Notes: generated by a model from the sequence alone, not told the origin. A stretch of DNA of 11,017 nt from Phycisphaerae bacterium (GCA_030610965.1 JAUWQU010000042.1:1-11017), one strand, 5' to 3'; positions 1 to 6,676 are shown, counted from the first letter of the stretch. Numbers and translations are program-made.

Positions 1-44
1 GCCCCCCAAAACAATGATCCGACCCCCGACAGGCGGGTTCCCCG

Positions 45-80
45 CATTCATGGCATTTCGCATTTGAGCATTTAACATTT
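45..80. repeat. CATTT short-period repeat upstream of waaA
   Basis: Five CATT(T/C) units start at 45, 54, 61, 69 and 76, a spacing of 7 to 9 bases. The tract is AT-richer than its surroundings and lies in the non-coding stretch before waaA. It resembles degenerate heptamer repeats and has no function I can assign. Bases 1-117 contain no gene I can support; any upstream gene ends outside the window. Confidence 0.45.
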
Positions 81-95
81 GCGGGCGAAGCCCGC
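81..95 (+). other. Strong GC hairpin in waaA leader
   Basis: GCGGGC (81-86), a GAA triloop (87-89) and GCCCGC (90-95) form a perfect six-pair stem ending 22 bases before the waaA ATG. No T-run follows, so it is not a classical intrinsic terminator. It could be a leader structure or the remains of an upstream gene's 3' end. Confidence 0.4.
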
Positions 96-117
96 GCGCT
101 CGCATACTCTTGGGATC

Positions 118-1449
118 ATGGGAATAGGTTTGGACCTTATCTACGCGGTCGGACTGGTGGCGGCCAGCCCGGTGTGGTTGTACCGCATGGTTCGGCATGG
201 GCGGTATCGCAGCGACGTCGGCCAGCGGTTGGGGTCCGTGCCGGTGGCGTACGGGCTTCAGCCATCGATCTGGATTCACGGCGTGAGCCTCGGCGAGGTC
301 AACGTGGCTCGGACGCTCGTGGCTGAGTTGCACTCGCAACTGCCGGACTACCGCGTGGCGATATCGACGACTACCGACACGGGCATGGCGGCGGCGAAGA
401 AGCACTTCGGGCACGACCACGTCGTGTTCCGCTGGCCGTTGGATTTCACGCTGGCGGTCGGGCGGGCGCTGGATCGCCAGAAGCCCGCGCTCGTCGTGCT
501 GATCGAGGGCGAGGCCTGGCCTAACTTCCTGGCCGCGTGCAACCGGCGGAACATACCCGTCGTCATCGTCAACGCCCGCCTGGGCGCCGACAAGGGCTAC
601 CCGCGCTACAAACGCCTGGGGCCCCTGGCGGCGAAGCTCTTCAATCGCCTGACGGCCATCGGCGTGCAGGATGAGAGCTACGCCGCACTCTACCGCGACC
701 TCGGCGTCGAGCCGGACAAGCTCCACGCCACCGGCATGATGAAGTTCGACACCGCCGAGGTCGGCAACCACGTGGACGGGCAGGAGGACCTCGCGGGCGC
801 GATGGGCATCGAGCCGTCCGAGCCGCTGCTCGTCGCCGGCGGAACGGGCGACGGCGAGGAGGCCATCTGCCTGGACGTTCTGTCGGCCGTGCGAAAGAGT
901 TGCCCCGCCGCTCGCATGGCAATCGTACCTCGCAAGCCCGAGCGTTTCGGCGAGGTGGCCCGGCTGATCGCATCGCGCGGGCTCGAGGTCGCGCGGCGAA
1001 GCGAGCATGGCGACGGCTCGCCGGCGCCAGTTGGTAAGCCGGCAGTCTTGCTAGGCGACACAATGGGCGAGTTGCGTAAGTTCTACGCGCTGGCATCGGC
1101 GGTTTTCGTGGGTCGATCACTGGTTCCGATGGGTGGTTCGGACATGATAGAGTCCGCCGCGATGGGCAAACCGACGGCATTCGGGCCTCACACGTTCAAT
1201 TTCACGCAGGCAAAGCAGCTCGCCGAGCACGGCTGCGCCCGCGTAACAGACGGCGAAGCGCTGGCCAGGCAGTTTGTAGCATGGTTGGAGGACCCAGCCG
1301 CGGCCGGGAAGGCCTCGGCCGAGGCGCAGGAGTACGTCCGAAGCCAGATGGGAGCGACGCGCCGCAACGTGGAAATGATCTGCCGAGTGCTCCATCGCGT
1401 CCCGGCCGAGGCGCCGGGGCAGATCGCAACCGACGAAATCGCTGAATAG
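118..1449 (+). CDS. waaA: 3-deoxy-D-manno-octulosonic acid (Kdo) transferase, GT30
   Basis: Transfers Kdo from CMP-Kdo to lipid A precursor at the inner face of the cytoplasmic membrane. The 443-residue length fits the family. An N-terminal hydrophobic segment (about residues 5-22) followed by basic residues fits the usual membrane anchor. The GT30 motif WIHGVSLGE at 52-60 carries the Glu (E60) that matches the family's catalytic base. The conserved IEGEAWPN acceptor-domain motif and NARLG follow. The C-terminal CMP-Kdo-binding half has DTMGELRKFY, FVGRSLVPMGGSDMIESAAMGKP and FGPHTFNF. I chose the ATG at 118 over an in-frame TTG at 79 because homology begins there and the extra 13 residues are hydrophilic; no good Shine-Dalgarno is seen for either. 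Whether it adds one or more Kdo units cannot be read from sequence. kdsA at the right edge belongs to the same pathway. Confidence 0.93.
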   Translation: MGIGLDLIYAVGLVAASPVWLYRMVRHGRYRSDVGQRLGSVPVAYGLQPSIWIHGVSLGEVNVARTLVAELHSQLPDYRVAISTTTDTGMAAAKKHFGHDHVVFRWPLDFTLAVGRALDRQKPALVVLIEGEAWPNFLAACNRRNIPVVIVNARLGADKGYPRYKRLGPLAAKLFNRLTAIGVQDESYAALYRDLGVEPDKLHATGMMKFDTAEVGNHVDGQEDLAGAMGIEPSEPLLVAGGTGDGEEAICLDVLSAVRKSCPAARMAIVPRKPERFGEVARLIASRGLEVARRSEHGDGSPAPVGKPAVLLGDTMGELRKFYALASAVFVGRSLVPMGGSDMIESAAMGKPTAFGPHTFNFTQAKQLAEHGCARVTDGEALARQFVAWLEDPAAAGKASAEAQEYVRSQMGATRRNVEMICRVLHRVPAEAPGQIATDEIAE

Positions 1450-1453
1450 AGAC

Positions 1454-1644
1454 TCATCGCAGAGAGCGCAGAGGCCGCAGAGGAAAGGCAAAGGCAAGAA
1501 GAAGCGAGATGGGGATTACACGGATTATGAGATTACACGGATTGGCAAATTTATGTATTCTTCAATCCACGTAATCTCATAATCCGTGTAATCCCCATCT
1601 GATGTTTCTTCTGCTTCTTCTTCTCTCCGCGTTCTCCGCGATGA
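1454..1644. repeat. 191-bp imperfect inverted repeat, MITE/REP-like
   Basis: The inner arms 1507-1544 and 1563-1600 are 38 bases each, match in inverted orientation at 36 of 38 positions and flank an 18-base AT-rich centre (1545-1562). Each inner arm contains two units related to GATTACACGGATT, 17 bases apart (exact on the left at 1514-1526 and 1531-1543; one right-arm unit has two changes). The symmetry continues outward: the left arm from 1454 (TCATCGCAGAGAGCGCAGAG) matches the reverse complement of the right arm ending at 1644 (TCATCGCGGAGAACGCGGAG), through a purine-rich AAG linker. The right outer arm is about nine bases shorter. It fills nearly the whole waaA-proB gap and ends 25 bases before the proB ATG. 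No transposase and no clear target-site duplication are present. Transcribed, it would fold into a long hairpin. Similar repeats recur, as I recall, in planctomycete genomes. Confidence 0.85.
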
Positions 1645-1669
1645 GCAATTCGAACAGGCGAGGTGCCCC

Positions 1670-2794
1670 ATGGGCGACAAGCTCGACAAAAAGACGACAC
1701 GGCAGCTTCTTCCCGACGTTCGGCGAGTGGTCATCAAGCTTGGCACCAGCGCCATCTGCGACCACGCCGGCCGGCTGGAGATCAAGACGATCCGCAGCCT
1801 GGCCCGGCAGATATCCGCCCTAATCCGCGGCGGGCGGGAGGTGACGGTCGTGGCCAGCGGCGCCATCGGCGCGGGCCTCGGCGAGCTGGACCTTGCCGAG
1901 CGGCCCAAGACCATGCCGGAACTCCAGGCCATCGCGGCGATCGGCCAGGGCCAGCTCATGCGCGCGTTCCACGACGCCTTCGCGCGCCACGGCGTACACA
2001 CCGCCCAGGTGCTGCTGACCCGCGAGGATTTCGAGGACCGCACCCGATACCTCAACATCCGCAACAACCTCCGGGCCCTGCACGAGATGGGCGCCCTGGC
2101 GATCATCAACGAGAACGACGCCGTCGCCATCGACGAGATCCGCTACGGCGACAACGACACCATCGCCGCCCACGTGACCGGCATGCTGGCGGCCGAGGCA
2201 CTGATCTTCCTGTCCGGCGTGGACGGCGTGCTCGACAACGGTCGGCGCATCGGCGTCATAGCCCATGGCGACGAGTCCGCCCTCGATCTCGTCACGGCCG
2301 AGAAAAGCCGCCTGGGCTCCGGCGGCATGGCAAGCAAGATAGCCGCGGCCCGGCTGGCCACCAGTTCCGGCGAGATTGCCGTCATCGCCAACTCCCGCAC
2401 GCCCAGCGTGGTCGCCCGCATCATAGACGGGGGGGACGTCGGCACGATGTTCGTGCCCGCGGGTCGAAAGCTATCGAGCCGGCTGCAATGGATCGGCCAC
2501 GCCTCCAGGCCGTCGGGTAAGCTGGTCGTCGACGACGGCGCCGTAGCGGCGCTGGTCGATGGCGGCAAGAGCCTTCTGCCGGCCGGCATCGCGGCGGTTA
2601 CGGGGCGGTTCGGCAAGGGCGACACCGTCAGCATCGTAGACGCCGCCGGGCGCGAGGTCGCCCGGGGCATGACCAACTACGATTCCGACGCCCTGGGGCG
2701 CATCAAAGGCCTGAAGAGCCACCAGATAGCCCAGGTCCTCGGCGAAAAGCTCTACGACGAGGTGGTCCACCGCAACAACATGACACTGCGGTGA
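1670..2794 (+). CDS. proB: Glutamate 5-kinase with C-terminal PUA domain
   Basis: Phosphorylates L-glutamate to gamma-glutamyl phosphate with ATP, the first committed step of proline synthesis, in the cytoplasm. The 374 residues match full-length two-domain ProB. The amino-acid-kinase domain (about 15-262) shows VIKLGTSA (22-29), ASGAIGAG (62-69), the GQGQLM segment (92-97), LLTREDF...NIRNN, IINENDAVA (145-153), RYGDNDTIAAHV, LSGVDGVLDN (181-190) and GSGGMASKIAAARLA (217-230). A PUA domain follows (about 283-358). The ATG at 1670 has AGGTG upstream and homology starts close after it. proA, its usual partner, does not follow; the next gene is an unrelated secreted protein. With the inverted repeat directly upstream, transcription could be read-through from waaA or start within the element; I see no clear promoter. 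Feedback inhibition by proline is typical of the family but is not provable here. Confidence 0.97.
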   Translation: MGDKLDKKTTRQLLPDVRRVVIKLGTSAICDHAGRLEIKTIRSLARQISALIRGGREVTVVASGAIGAGLGELDLAERPKTMPELQAIAAIGQGQLMRAFHDAFARHGVHTAQVLLTREDFEDRTRYLNIRNNLRALHEMGALAIINENDAVAIDEIRYGDNDTIAAHVTGMLAAEALIFLSGVDGVLDNGRRIGVIAHGDESALDLVTAEKSRLGSGGMASKIAAARLATSSGEIAVIANSRTPSVVARIIDGGDVGTMFVPAGRKLSSRLQWIGHASRPSGKLVVDDGAVAALVDGGKSLLPAGIAAVTGRFGKGDTVSIVDAAGREVARGMTNYDSDALGRIKGLKSHQIAQVLGEKLYDEVVHRNNMTLR

Positions 2795-2958
2795 GAACGG
2801 AAGGTCATAGGTCTTAGGTCTTAGGGTGGAAGAGCCGAATGTGCCCTTCCGGTTGGAGTTCGCGGCTTGTGGGTGCGGCCCCGTGCCCGATGGTATATGA
2901 TAATAGATGGCCTGCGCTAAACTGTGCGCGACCGTGTCCTGACAATAGGAGACGCCCA
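2795..2958 (+). repeat. Gap with AGGTCTT heptamer repeats
   Basis: This 164-base gap has no gene. AGGTCAT (2802-2808) and two copies of AGGTCTT (2809-2822) form a tandem heptamer array, followed by a related AGGGTGG. CGGAAGG (2798-2804) and CCTTCCG (2845-2851) flank the array as an inverted repeat with a 40-base loop. It could be a weak proB terminator or simply the edges of a repeat element. There is no T-run. Confidence 0.5.
2891..2904 (+). promoter_or_regulatory. Possible extended -10 promoter for EF-hand gene
   Basis: TGGTATATGATAAT is an AT-rich island with a TG-N extended -10 (TGGTATATG) and an overlapping GATAAT. I found no -35 at 16-18 bases. It sits 55-68 bases before the start codon, and a strong Shine-Dalgarno (AGGAGA, 2947-2952) lies 6 bases before the ATG at 2959. 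Confidence 0.35.
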
Positions 2959-4623
2959 ATGCGCAAGAGTCTGCTTTGCTTAACTTGCCTTGTATGCCTT
3001 GGCGCGACGGCCCAGTCGCCGGCCTGGGCCGCGGACGCCAACTCGCAAGCGGTTCGAGATTCCTCACCGCAAGCCACTACTCAGCCCGCGGCCGCGACGC
3101 AGCCGGCCATTCCGGATGTGCTTGGCGGGGCCGTCGATCCGTACCAGCCGGGCTTGGAAAGGGCGAGCTTCTTCAAGGCTGCCGGCGTCGACAACGAGTT
3201 GGACGCCAAGGAATTCTCCGCCGCACGAAAGAAGACGGGGGCGTTCGTGCGGAAGTTCGACAAATGGAAGACGCTGCTGGCCTTCGACAAGGACCGCAAC
3301 GGCAGCATCGACTGGTTCGAGGCCGAGGCGTATCGCAAGGACGTCCGCCGGCGGGTCCTGTCGGCCTTCGACGCAAACCGGGACGGCTGGCTGACGGGCC
3401 AGGAGCGAAAGGCCGCCAACAAGATGCTCTCGGCCGGCCGGCTGCCGGGCCGATCGCCGGTGCTCGCCAAACGCGTGGTGATCACCGAGCCCACGACAGC
3501 GCCCGCCGACGAGCAGACGGGCAAGCAGCCCCGCGACGCCTCTGCCGAGATGCGCGAGAGGATGCTTCGCCTGCGCCAGAAGGTCTTCGCCAAGTACGAC
3601 ACCAACGGCGACGGCAAGATCGACGCCGACGAGCACGATGCGATGGTCGGCGCCGTCGCCGACAGCGCCCAGGCGGAGATCGACCAGTTGGAGGCCCAGC
3701 GATGGGACACCGATCGCGACGGCCAGCTTAACGAGCAGGAAGCCGCCGCCATGGAAGCAGACCTCGCCGAGCGGAAGCTGCGCGACCAGCGGGACAGCGA
3801 CCTGCGGGACCTGCGCCGATGGGACGCCGACGGCGACGGCCAACTCGACGAGCAGGAGACCGCGGCGATGGACGAGGCGCGGGAGCGTCAACTGGCCGAG
3901 CGGCAACGCTGGCGCGAGCAGGCGGACCTCCAGCGGTTCGACCTCGATGGCGACGGCCAGCTCGACGAGCAGGAGAAGCTCCTGGCCGACGCCGAGGCGG
4001 TGCGGCGCGACATTTACGCCCAGGCCTCCAGCCAGCGCGACCGCGGACGGAACACGTGGCAGGCGACCATGACCCAGTGGCGGCTACGGAACTTCGACGC
4101 CGACGGCGACGGGCGGATCAACGACGATGAGCAGGCCGAGGTAAGCAAGTTCGAGAGGCAACTCCGCGAGGTCGGCCAGAGCTTCCAGCGTAGCATGGCC
4201 GACCTGGACCGTGACGGCGAGGTCACCCCCGCCGAGCAGCAGGCCGTGCGGCAGGAATGGCAGAAAGCCGGTTGGACGATCTTCGCCAAGACCTTCCGCT
4301 ACATGGATGCCGACGGCGACGGGCAGATCAGCCTCCAGGAGCGCAGCGACTTCCAGCGGCGCATGCAGGGCAGGACCATCGGTTACCTCGAGCGGTTCAG
4401 CGCGTCGTTCGACAGCAACCGCGACGGCAGACTCGACGCGCAGGAGCGCGAAAACTTCGTTACCGGCATGACCGAACAGTTCGGGCAGCGCATCGAGAAG
4501 TTCGACACCGACCGCGACGGCCGGCTCAGCCCGAAAGAGGCCATCGCGCTGATGGAAGACTTCGTCCAGAAGGAACTCGGCATCCGCCCGGCCGCGCCGG
4601 CCACCCCGCCGGCAAAGCAGTAA
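2959..4623 (+). CDS. Secreted protein with eleven EF-hand loops
   Basis: A 554-residue exported protein, predicted to bind calcium. The ATG at 2959 follows AGGAGA at 6-base spacing and begins a Sec signal peptide (residues 1-24: basic start, Leu/Cys-rich core, AWA cleavage site); the same frame upstream has no such support. No lipobox, membrane segment or C-terminal anchor is seen, so it is probably periplasmic or released. A Gln/Thr/Pro-rich linker (about 35-50) precedes the EF-hand region. Twelve-residue loops of the DxDxDGxxxxxE type start at residues 110, 138, 214, 250, 289, 328, 380, 415, 450, 485 and 516; all have Gly at position 6 and Glu at 12. Between loops lie charged, Arg/Glu/Gln-rich helices. 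Loops 4-6 form a near-regular 36-39-residue repeat, loops 7-10 a 35-residue repeat. No catalytic domain is visible. The role is unknown: a calcium-buffering, matrix or cell-surface structural protein is plausible. Confidence 0.9.
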   Translation: MRKSLLCLTCLVCLGATAQSPAWAADANSQAVRDSSPQATTQPAAATQPAIPDVLGGAVDPYQPGLERASFFKAAGVDNELDAKEFSAARKKTGAFVRKFDKWKTLLAFDKDRNGSIDWFEAEAYRKDVRRRVLSAFDANRDGWLTGQERKAANKMLSAGRLPGRSPVLAKRVVITEPTTAPADEQTGKQPRDASAEMRERMLRLRQKVFAKYDTNGDGKIDADEHDAMVGAVADSAQAEIDQLEAQRWDTDRDGQLNEQEAAAMEADLAERKLRDQRDSDLRDLRRWDADGDGQLDEQETAAMDEARERQLAERQRWREQADLQRFDLDGDGQLDEQEKLLADAEAVRRDIYAQASSQRDRGRNTWQATMTQWRLRNFDADGDGRINDDEQAEVSKFERQLREVGQSFQRSMADLDRDGEVTPAEQQAVRQEWQKAGWTIFAKTFRYMDADGDGQISLQERSDFQRRMQGRTIGYLERFSASFDSNRDGRLDAQERENFVTGMTEQFGQRIEKFDTDRDGRLSPKEAIALMEDFVQKELGIRPAAPATPPAKQ

Positions 4624-4632
4624 CACGCATCC

Positions 4633-4664
4633 AGCCCGCCGTGCGGCGGGGCTTGGGGCGGGCT
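4633..4664. terminator. Possible hairpin between convergent genes
   Basis: CCCGCC-GTGC-GGCGGG (4635-4650) forms a compact hairpin, and AGCCCGCC (4633-4640) can alternatively pair with GGCGGGCT (4657-4664). It lies in the 47-base gap between the EF-hand stop and the GH4 stop, where a bidirectional terminator would be expected. There is no clean T-run on either side, so the call is weak. Confidence 0.35.
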
Positions 4665-4670
4665 AGCCTG

Positions 4671-6155
4671 CTATTTCTTCCCGGCCTTGCCGGCCTTGCC
4701 GGCCTTGTGGGCCTTCTTGGGCTTGGTGGTCTTCTGCTCGGCGAGGATCTGGAAGCGGTTGGCGATTGCCAGGGCCGGGTCGAGCGGGACGTCGACCCGC
4801 TTGAGGCGCTTTGGCGTCGCGATGGCCGGGGCCGGACGCAGCTTTCGGCCCTTGAACTGCGGCAGCCACTTGGCCTCGGCGGCGAGCATCTCAGCCGTCA
4901 TGTCGCGAACCTCCTTCAGCGTGCAGCACGCGCTTGTCAGAGGGTCCATGGCGCATGCCTGCATTACCATCTCCGGGTTGCCCGTAAGCGCGGCCTCGGC
5001 CGTGAGGGTCTGGACGGTGACGTTGGACTGGTTCATCGCCGCGCACTGCGTGGGCAGGTCGCCGACGGTGACCGGGTGCAGGCCGCGGCGGTCGACGAAT
5101 ACGGGCACCTCCACGCAGCAGCCCTCGGGCAGATTGGTGATGTAGCCGTCGTTGCGGACGTTGCCGTTGAGCTTGAAGACGCGGTCGGTCTCCATGGCCT
5201 CCAGGATGTACGAGCAGTACTCGACCGATCGCTTCTCGATGTGCGTTGACTCCAGCGCCAGGTAGTCGACGTTCTTGTACTTCCTGGCCAGCATGTTGGC
5301 GTACCTGTAATACGCCCCGGTCTCCCCGCCGAAGGCCGGCTCGTCGCAGTAGGCCGCCATGGCCCGCTTTGAGCTGCGGAACCACGGGATGTACTCGGAG
5401 AGGTGCCCGGTGCTCTCGGTCATGAAATAACCGAAGTGCCGCATGACCTCGCCGCGGACCTTCTCGTTGACATAGTACTCGGGCTGCTCGATGTTGCGGC
5501 GGAGGATGGGCATCAGGTCGCGCCCGGTCCGCTTGTAGGTCAGCGACAGGAACCATGCCATGTGGTTTATGCCCGCGCACAGGTGGTCGATGCGGTCCTT
5601 GGGCGTGTTCGTGTATCGGCCGATGAGGTCAAGCGTGGTCTGCACGCCGTGGCACAGGCCGATGAAGGGCAAGTCCGTGGTCCAGCCCAGGCCCATGCAG
5701 ACGGGCGCCATGGGATTGGCGTAGTTGATGAGCGTCGCGTCAGGGCAAAGCTCCTCCATGTCGGCGGCGATGTCGACCAGCACGGGGATGGTCCGCAGCG
5801 CGCGGAAGACCCCGCCGGGTGCGAGCGTGTCGCCAATGCATTGGTCCACACCGTACTTCAGCGGGATCGTGTAGTCGTAGCTGAACGCGTCGAGCCCGCC
5901 GACCTGGATCGTGACGATTACGTAGTCGGCGCCTTCAAGCGCCTTGCGGCGGTCGAGCGTGGACCACAGGGTCGTGGGCTTGTGGTTCTCGGCGACGACG
6001 CGTTTGAGGAACGACTCCATCTGCTGGAGCTTTGGCCTGGTGCGGCTCATCAGCCGGATCTCGCTGCCTTCCAGGGCCTCTGTGGCCATGATGTCCATCG
6101 CCAGGGTCTTGGTGAAGATCAGGCTGCCCGCTCCGATCATGGCTATCTTGGCCAT
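4671..6155 (-). CDS. Glycoside hydrolase family 4 (alpha-glycosidase type)
   Basis: A 494-residue cytoplasmic glycosidase that by family uses NAD+ and a divalent metal (usually Mn2+) in an oxidation-elimination mechanism. The Rossmann start AMIGAGSLIFTKTLA (5-19), NYANPM (144-149), CHGV (168-171; C168 is the expected metal ligand), GINHMAWF (195-202; H198 the second ligand) and TESTGHLSEYIPWF (246-259) place it with MelA/alpha-galactosidase-like GH4 rather than the phospho-glycosidases. In GH4 the residues after the Cys correlate with substrate: CHSV alpha-galactosidase, CHEV alpha-glucosidase, CHG-x alpha-glucuronidase. CHGV therefore hints at a uronide, but alpha-galactoside remains possible. 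The ATG at 6155 has AGGAGA six bases upstream; the longer frame to 6371 has no homology. An odd Lys/Ala/Gly tail (about 475-494, with KAG repeats) ends the protein. No transporter or regulator adjoins it. Confidence 0.93.
   Translation of the reverse strand: MAKIAMIGAGSLIFTKTLAMDIMATEALEGSEIRLMSRTRPKLQQMESFLKRVVAENHKPTTLWSTLDRRKALEGADYVIVTIQVGGLDAFSYDYTIPLKYGVDQCIGDTLAPGGVFRALRTIPVLVDIAADMEELCPDATLINYANPMAPVCMGLGWTTDLPFIGLCHGVQTTLDLIGRYTNTPKDRIDHLCAGINHMAWFLSLTYKRTGRDLMPILRRNIEQPEYYVNEKVRGEVMRHFGYFMTESTGHLSEYIPWFRSSKRAMAAYCDEPAFGGETGAYYRYANMLARKYKNVDYLALESTHIEKRSVEYCSYILEAMETDRVFKLNGNVRNDGYITNLPEGCCVEVPVFVDRRGLHPVTVGDLPTQCAAMNQSNVTVQTLTAEAALTGNPEMVMQACAMDPLTSACCTLKEVRDMTAEMLAAEAKWLPQFKGRKLRPAPAIATPKRLKRVDVPLDPALAIANRFQILAEQKTTKPKKAHKAGKAGKAGKK
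4677..4717 (-). repeat. CCGGCCTTG microrepeat coding the GH4 Lys tail
   Basis: Three 9-base CCGGCCTTG units lie in tandem (about 4681-4707) with diverged neighbours. On the - strand they encode the KAG repeats that end GH4. This is a typical slippage-prone coding microrepeat, so tail length probably varies between strains. Confidence 0.7.
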
Positions 6156-6257
6156 TTCAATTCTCCTATTGCGGCTGGGCTTTTTGACGTGGTCGCGCCG
6201 GGCGAGGCCGGCTGGATCGCACCCGGCCGTCCGCGCGTTTACTGTCGCCACAAGCAT

Positions 6258-6286
6258 ATTCAACCCGCCCGGCGCCCGGCTGTAAA
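6258..6286 (-). promoter_or_regulatory. Candidate GH4 promoter
   Basis: Read on the - strand, TTTACA (6286-6281) and TTGAAT (6263-6258) are 17 bases apart, matching 5 of 6 and 4 of 6 consensus positions of a sigma-70-type promoter. It would give a leader of roughly 95 bases before the GH4 start at 6155. An alternative -10, TATGCT (6258-6253), overlaps it. Confidence 0.4.
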
Positions 6287-6302
6287 GCCGGATGCGTTTT
6301 TT
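6276..6302 (+). other. Perfect hairpin plus T6, overlapping GH4 -35
   Basis: CCGGCT (6276-6281), GTAA loop and AGCCGG (6286-6291) form a perfect six-pair stem, followed after five bases by TTTTTT (6297-6302). On the + strand this resembles an intrinsic terminator, but no + strand gene ends nearby. Because it covers the GH4 -35 candidate, an operator is the other reading. Confidence 0.35.
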
Positions 6303-6514
6303 GCGAGCTGGCAAGCGGCTCGTGCCTGGGAGTCCGGCAAAGTCGGCAGGGCGAAAAAAAGGCGCGAACAATTACTTGTCGGCGGGCGTCGAAGAATATG
6401 AACGATGCTTGCGGGGCTCGCCGGGCGGACGGCAAGTTCCCAAGCGGGTGGCTCTTACCGGTCGGCATGATTATTGCCCCGGCCGACGCACGGAAGATTC
6501 CTTATTGCCTGTGT

Positions 6515-6544
6515 TTGGTTGTTTGTTGTTAGCGTGCATATAAT
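6515..6544 (+). promoter_or_regulatory. Promoter with perfect TATAAT, zinc-ribbon leader
   Basis: TTGGTT (6515-6520) and a consensus TATAAT (6539-6544) are 18 bases apart in a locally AT-rich stretch that stands out in this GC-rich window. Transcription would start near 6551 and give a leader of about 175 bases before the ATG at 6728, starting just upstream of the foldable region 6561-6645. Confidence 0.5.
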
Positions 6545-6560
6545 GATTGTTCGTCTGCTG

Positions 6561-6645
6561 CACCCTAGGTGGCGCGGGTTTCCCTCCGCCCGCGTCAGGG
6601 ATGTAGCGAAATGGGCGATGCCGAGGTCTCCCTCCACCTTGGTGT
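6561..6645 (+). ncRNA. Putative structured leader RNA, three-way junction
   Basis: Hand folding gives an outer stem P1: CACC (6561-6564) with GGTG (6641-6644), an internal loop, then AGGTGG (6567-6572) with CCACCT (6634-6639). Inside are P2, CGCGGG (6573-6578) with CCCGCG (6589-6594) and a ten-base pyrimidine-rich loop, and P3, AGGGA (6597-6601) with TCCCT (6629-6633), containing a small GGC-GAT-GCC hairpin. The P2 loop holds TCCCTC (6581-6586), the exact complement of the gene's Shine-Dalgarno GAGGGA (6714-6719); a second TCCCTC spans 6629-6634. I do not recognise a known riboswitch class, 4.5S RNA or ribozyme consensus. It could be an unassigned cis-regulator, a short RNA ending near TTTT (6650-6653), or chance pairing in GC-rich DNA. 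Confidence 0.4.
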
Positions 6646-6666
6646 CGCCTTTTGTTGTAATATGCT
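6639..6666 (+). promoter_or_regulatory. Alternative downstream promoter for zinc-ribbon gene
   Basis: TTGGTG (6639-6644) and TATGCT (6661-6666) with a 16-base spacer match 3 of 6 and 4 of 6 consensus positions. A transcript from here would lack the three-way-junction element and keep only the proximal hairpin at 6677-6694. Confidence 0.25.
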
Positions 6667-6676
6667 ATCATGTCAC

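Noticed and set aside
79..117. TTG start for waaA at 79
   Set aside because: It would start at the edge of the GC hairpin and add 13 hydrophilic residues before the membrane anchor; ATG at 118 fits the family.
1507..1600. CRISPR-like repeats in the waaA-proB gap
   Set aside because: Only two short direct units per arm, 17 bases apart, in an inverted arrangement; there are no regular spacers and no cas genes.
1663..2520. An Arg/Pro-rich 285-codon frame overlapping proB
   Set aside because: Low-complexity composition of a shifted frame; proB is complete in the correct frame.
2959..3030. EF-hand protein as a lipoprotein
   Set aside because: Cysteines lie in the signal peptide core but none has a proper lipobox; an AWA signal peptidase I site fits better.
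3064..3906. A 280-codon open frame on the - strand opposite the EF-hand gene
   Set aside because: Its repetitive 'LAVAVGV'-like peptide is just the antisense of the GAC-GGC-rich EF-hand loops; the sense frame has a signal peptide, a Shine-Dalgarno and clear family motifs.
5403..6401. A long + strand open frame opposite GH4
   Set aside because: Typical GC-rich antisense shadow; GH4 motifs run through the whole other strand.
6292..6543. An 83-codon + strand frame and overlapping - strand frames in the GH4-zinc-ribbon gap
   Set aside because: No ribosome-binding site, no recognisable domain, composition of random GC-rich sequence.
6561..6645. Leader as 4.5S SRP RNA, hammerhead ribozyme or a known riboswitch
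   Set aside because: No GGUC...GGAAGGA-type tip, no CUGAUGA core and none of the riboswitch consensus words I know; left as an unassigned structure.
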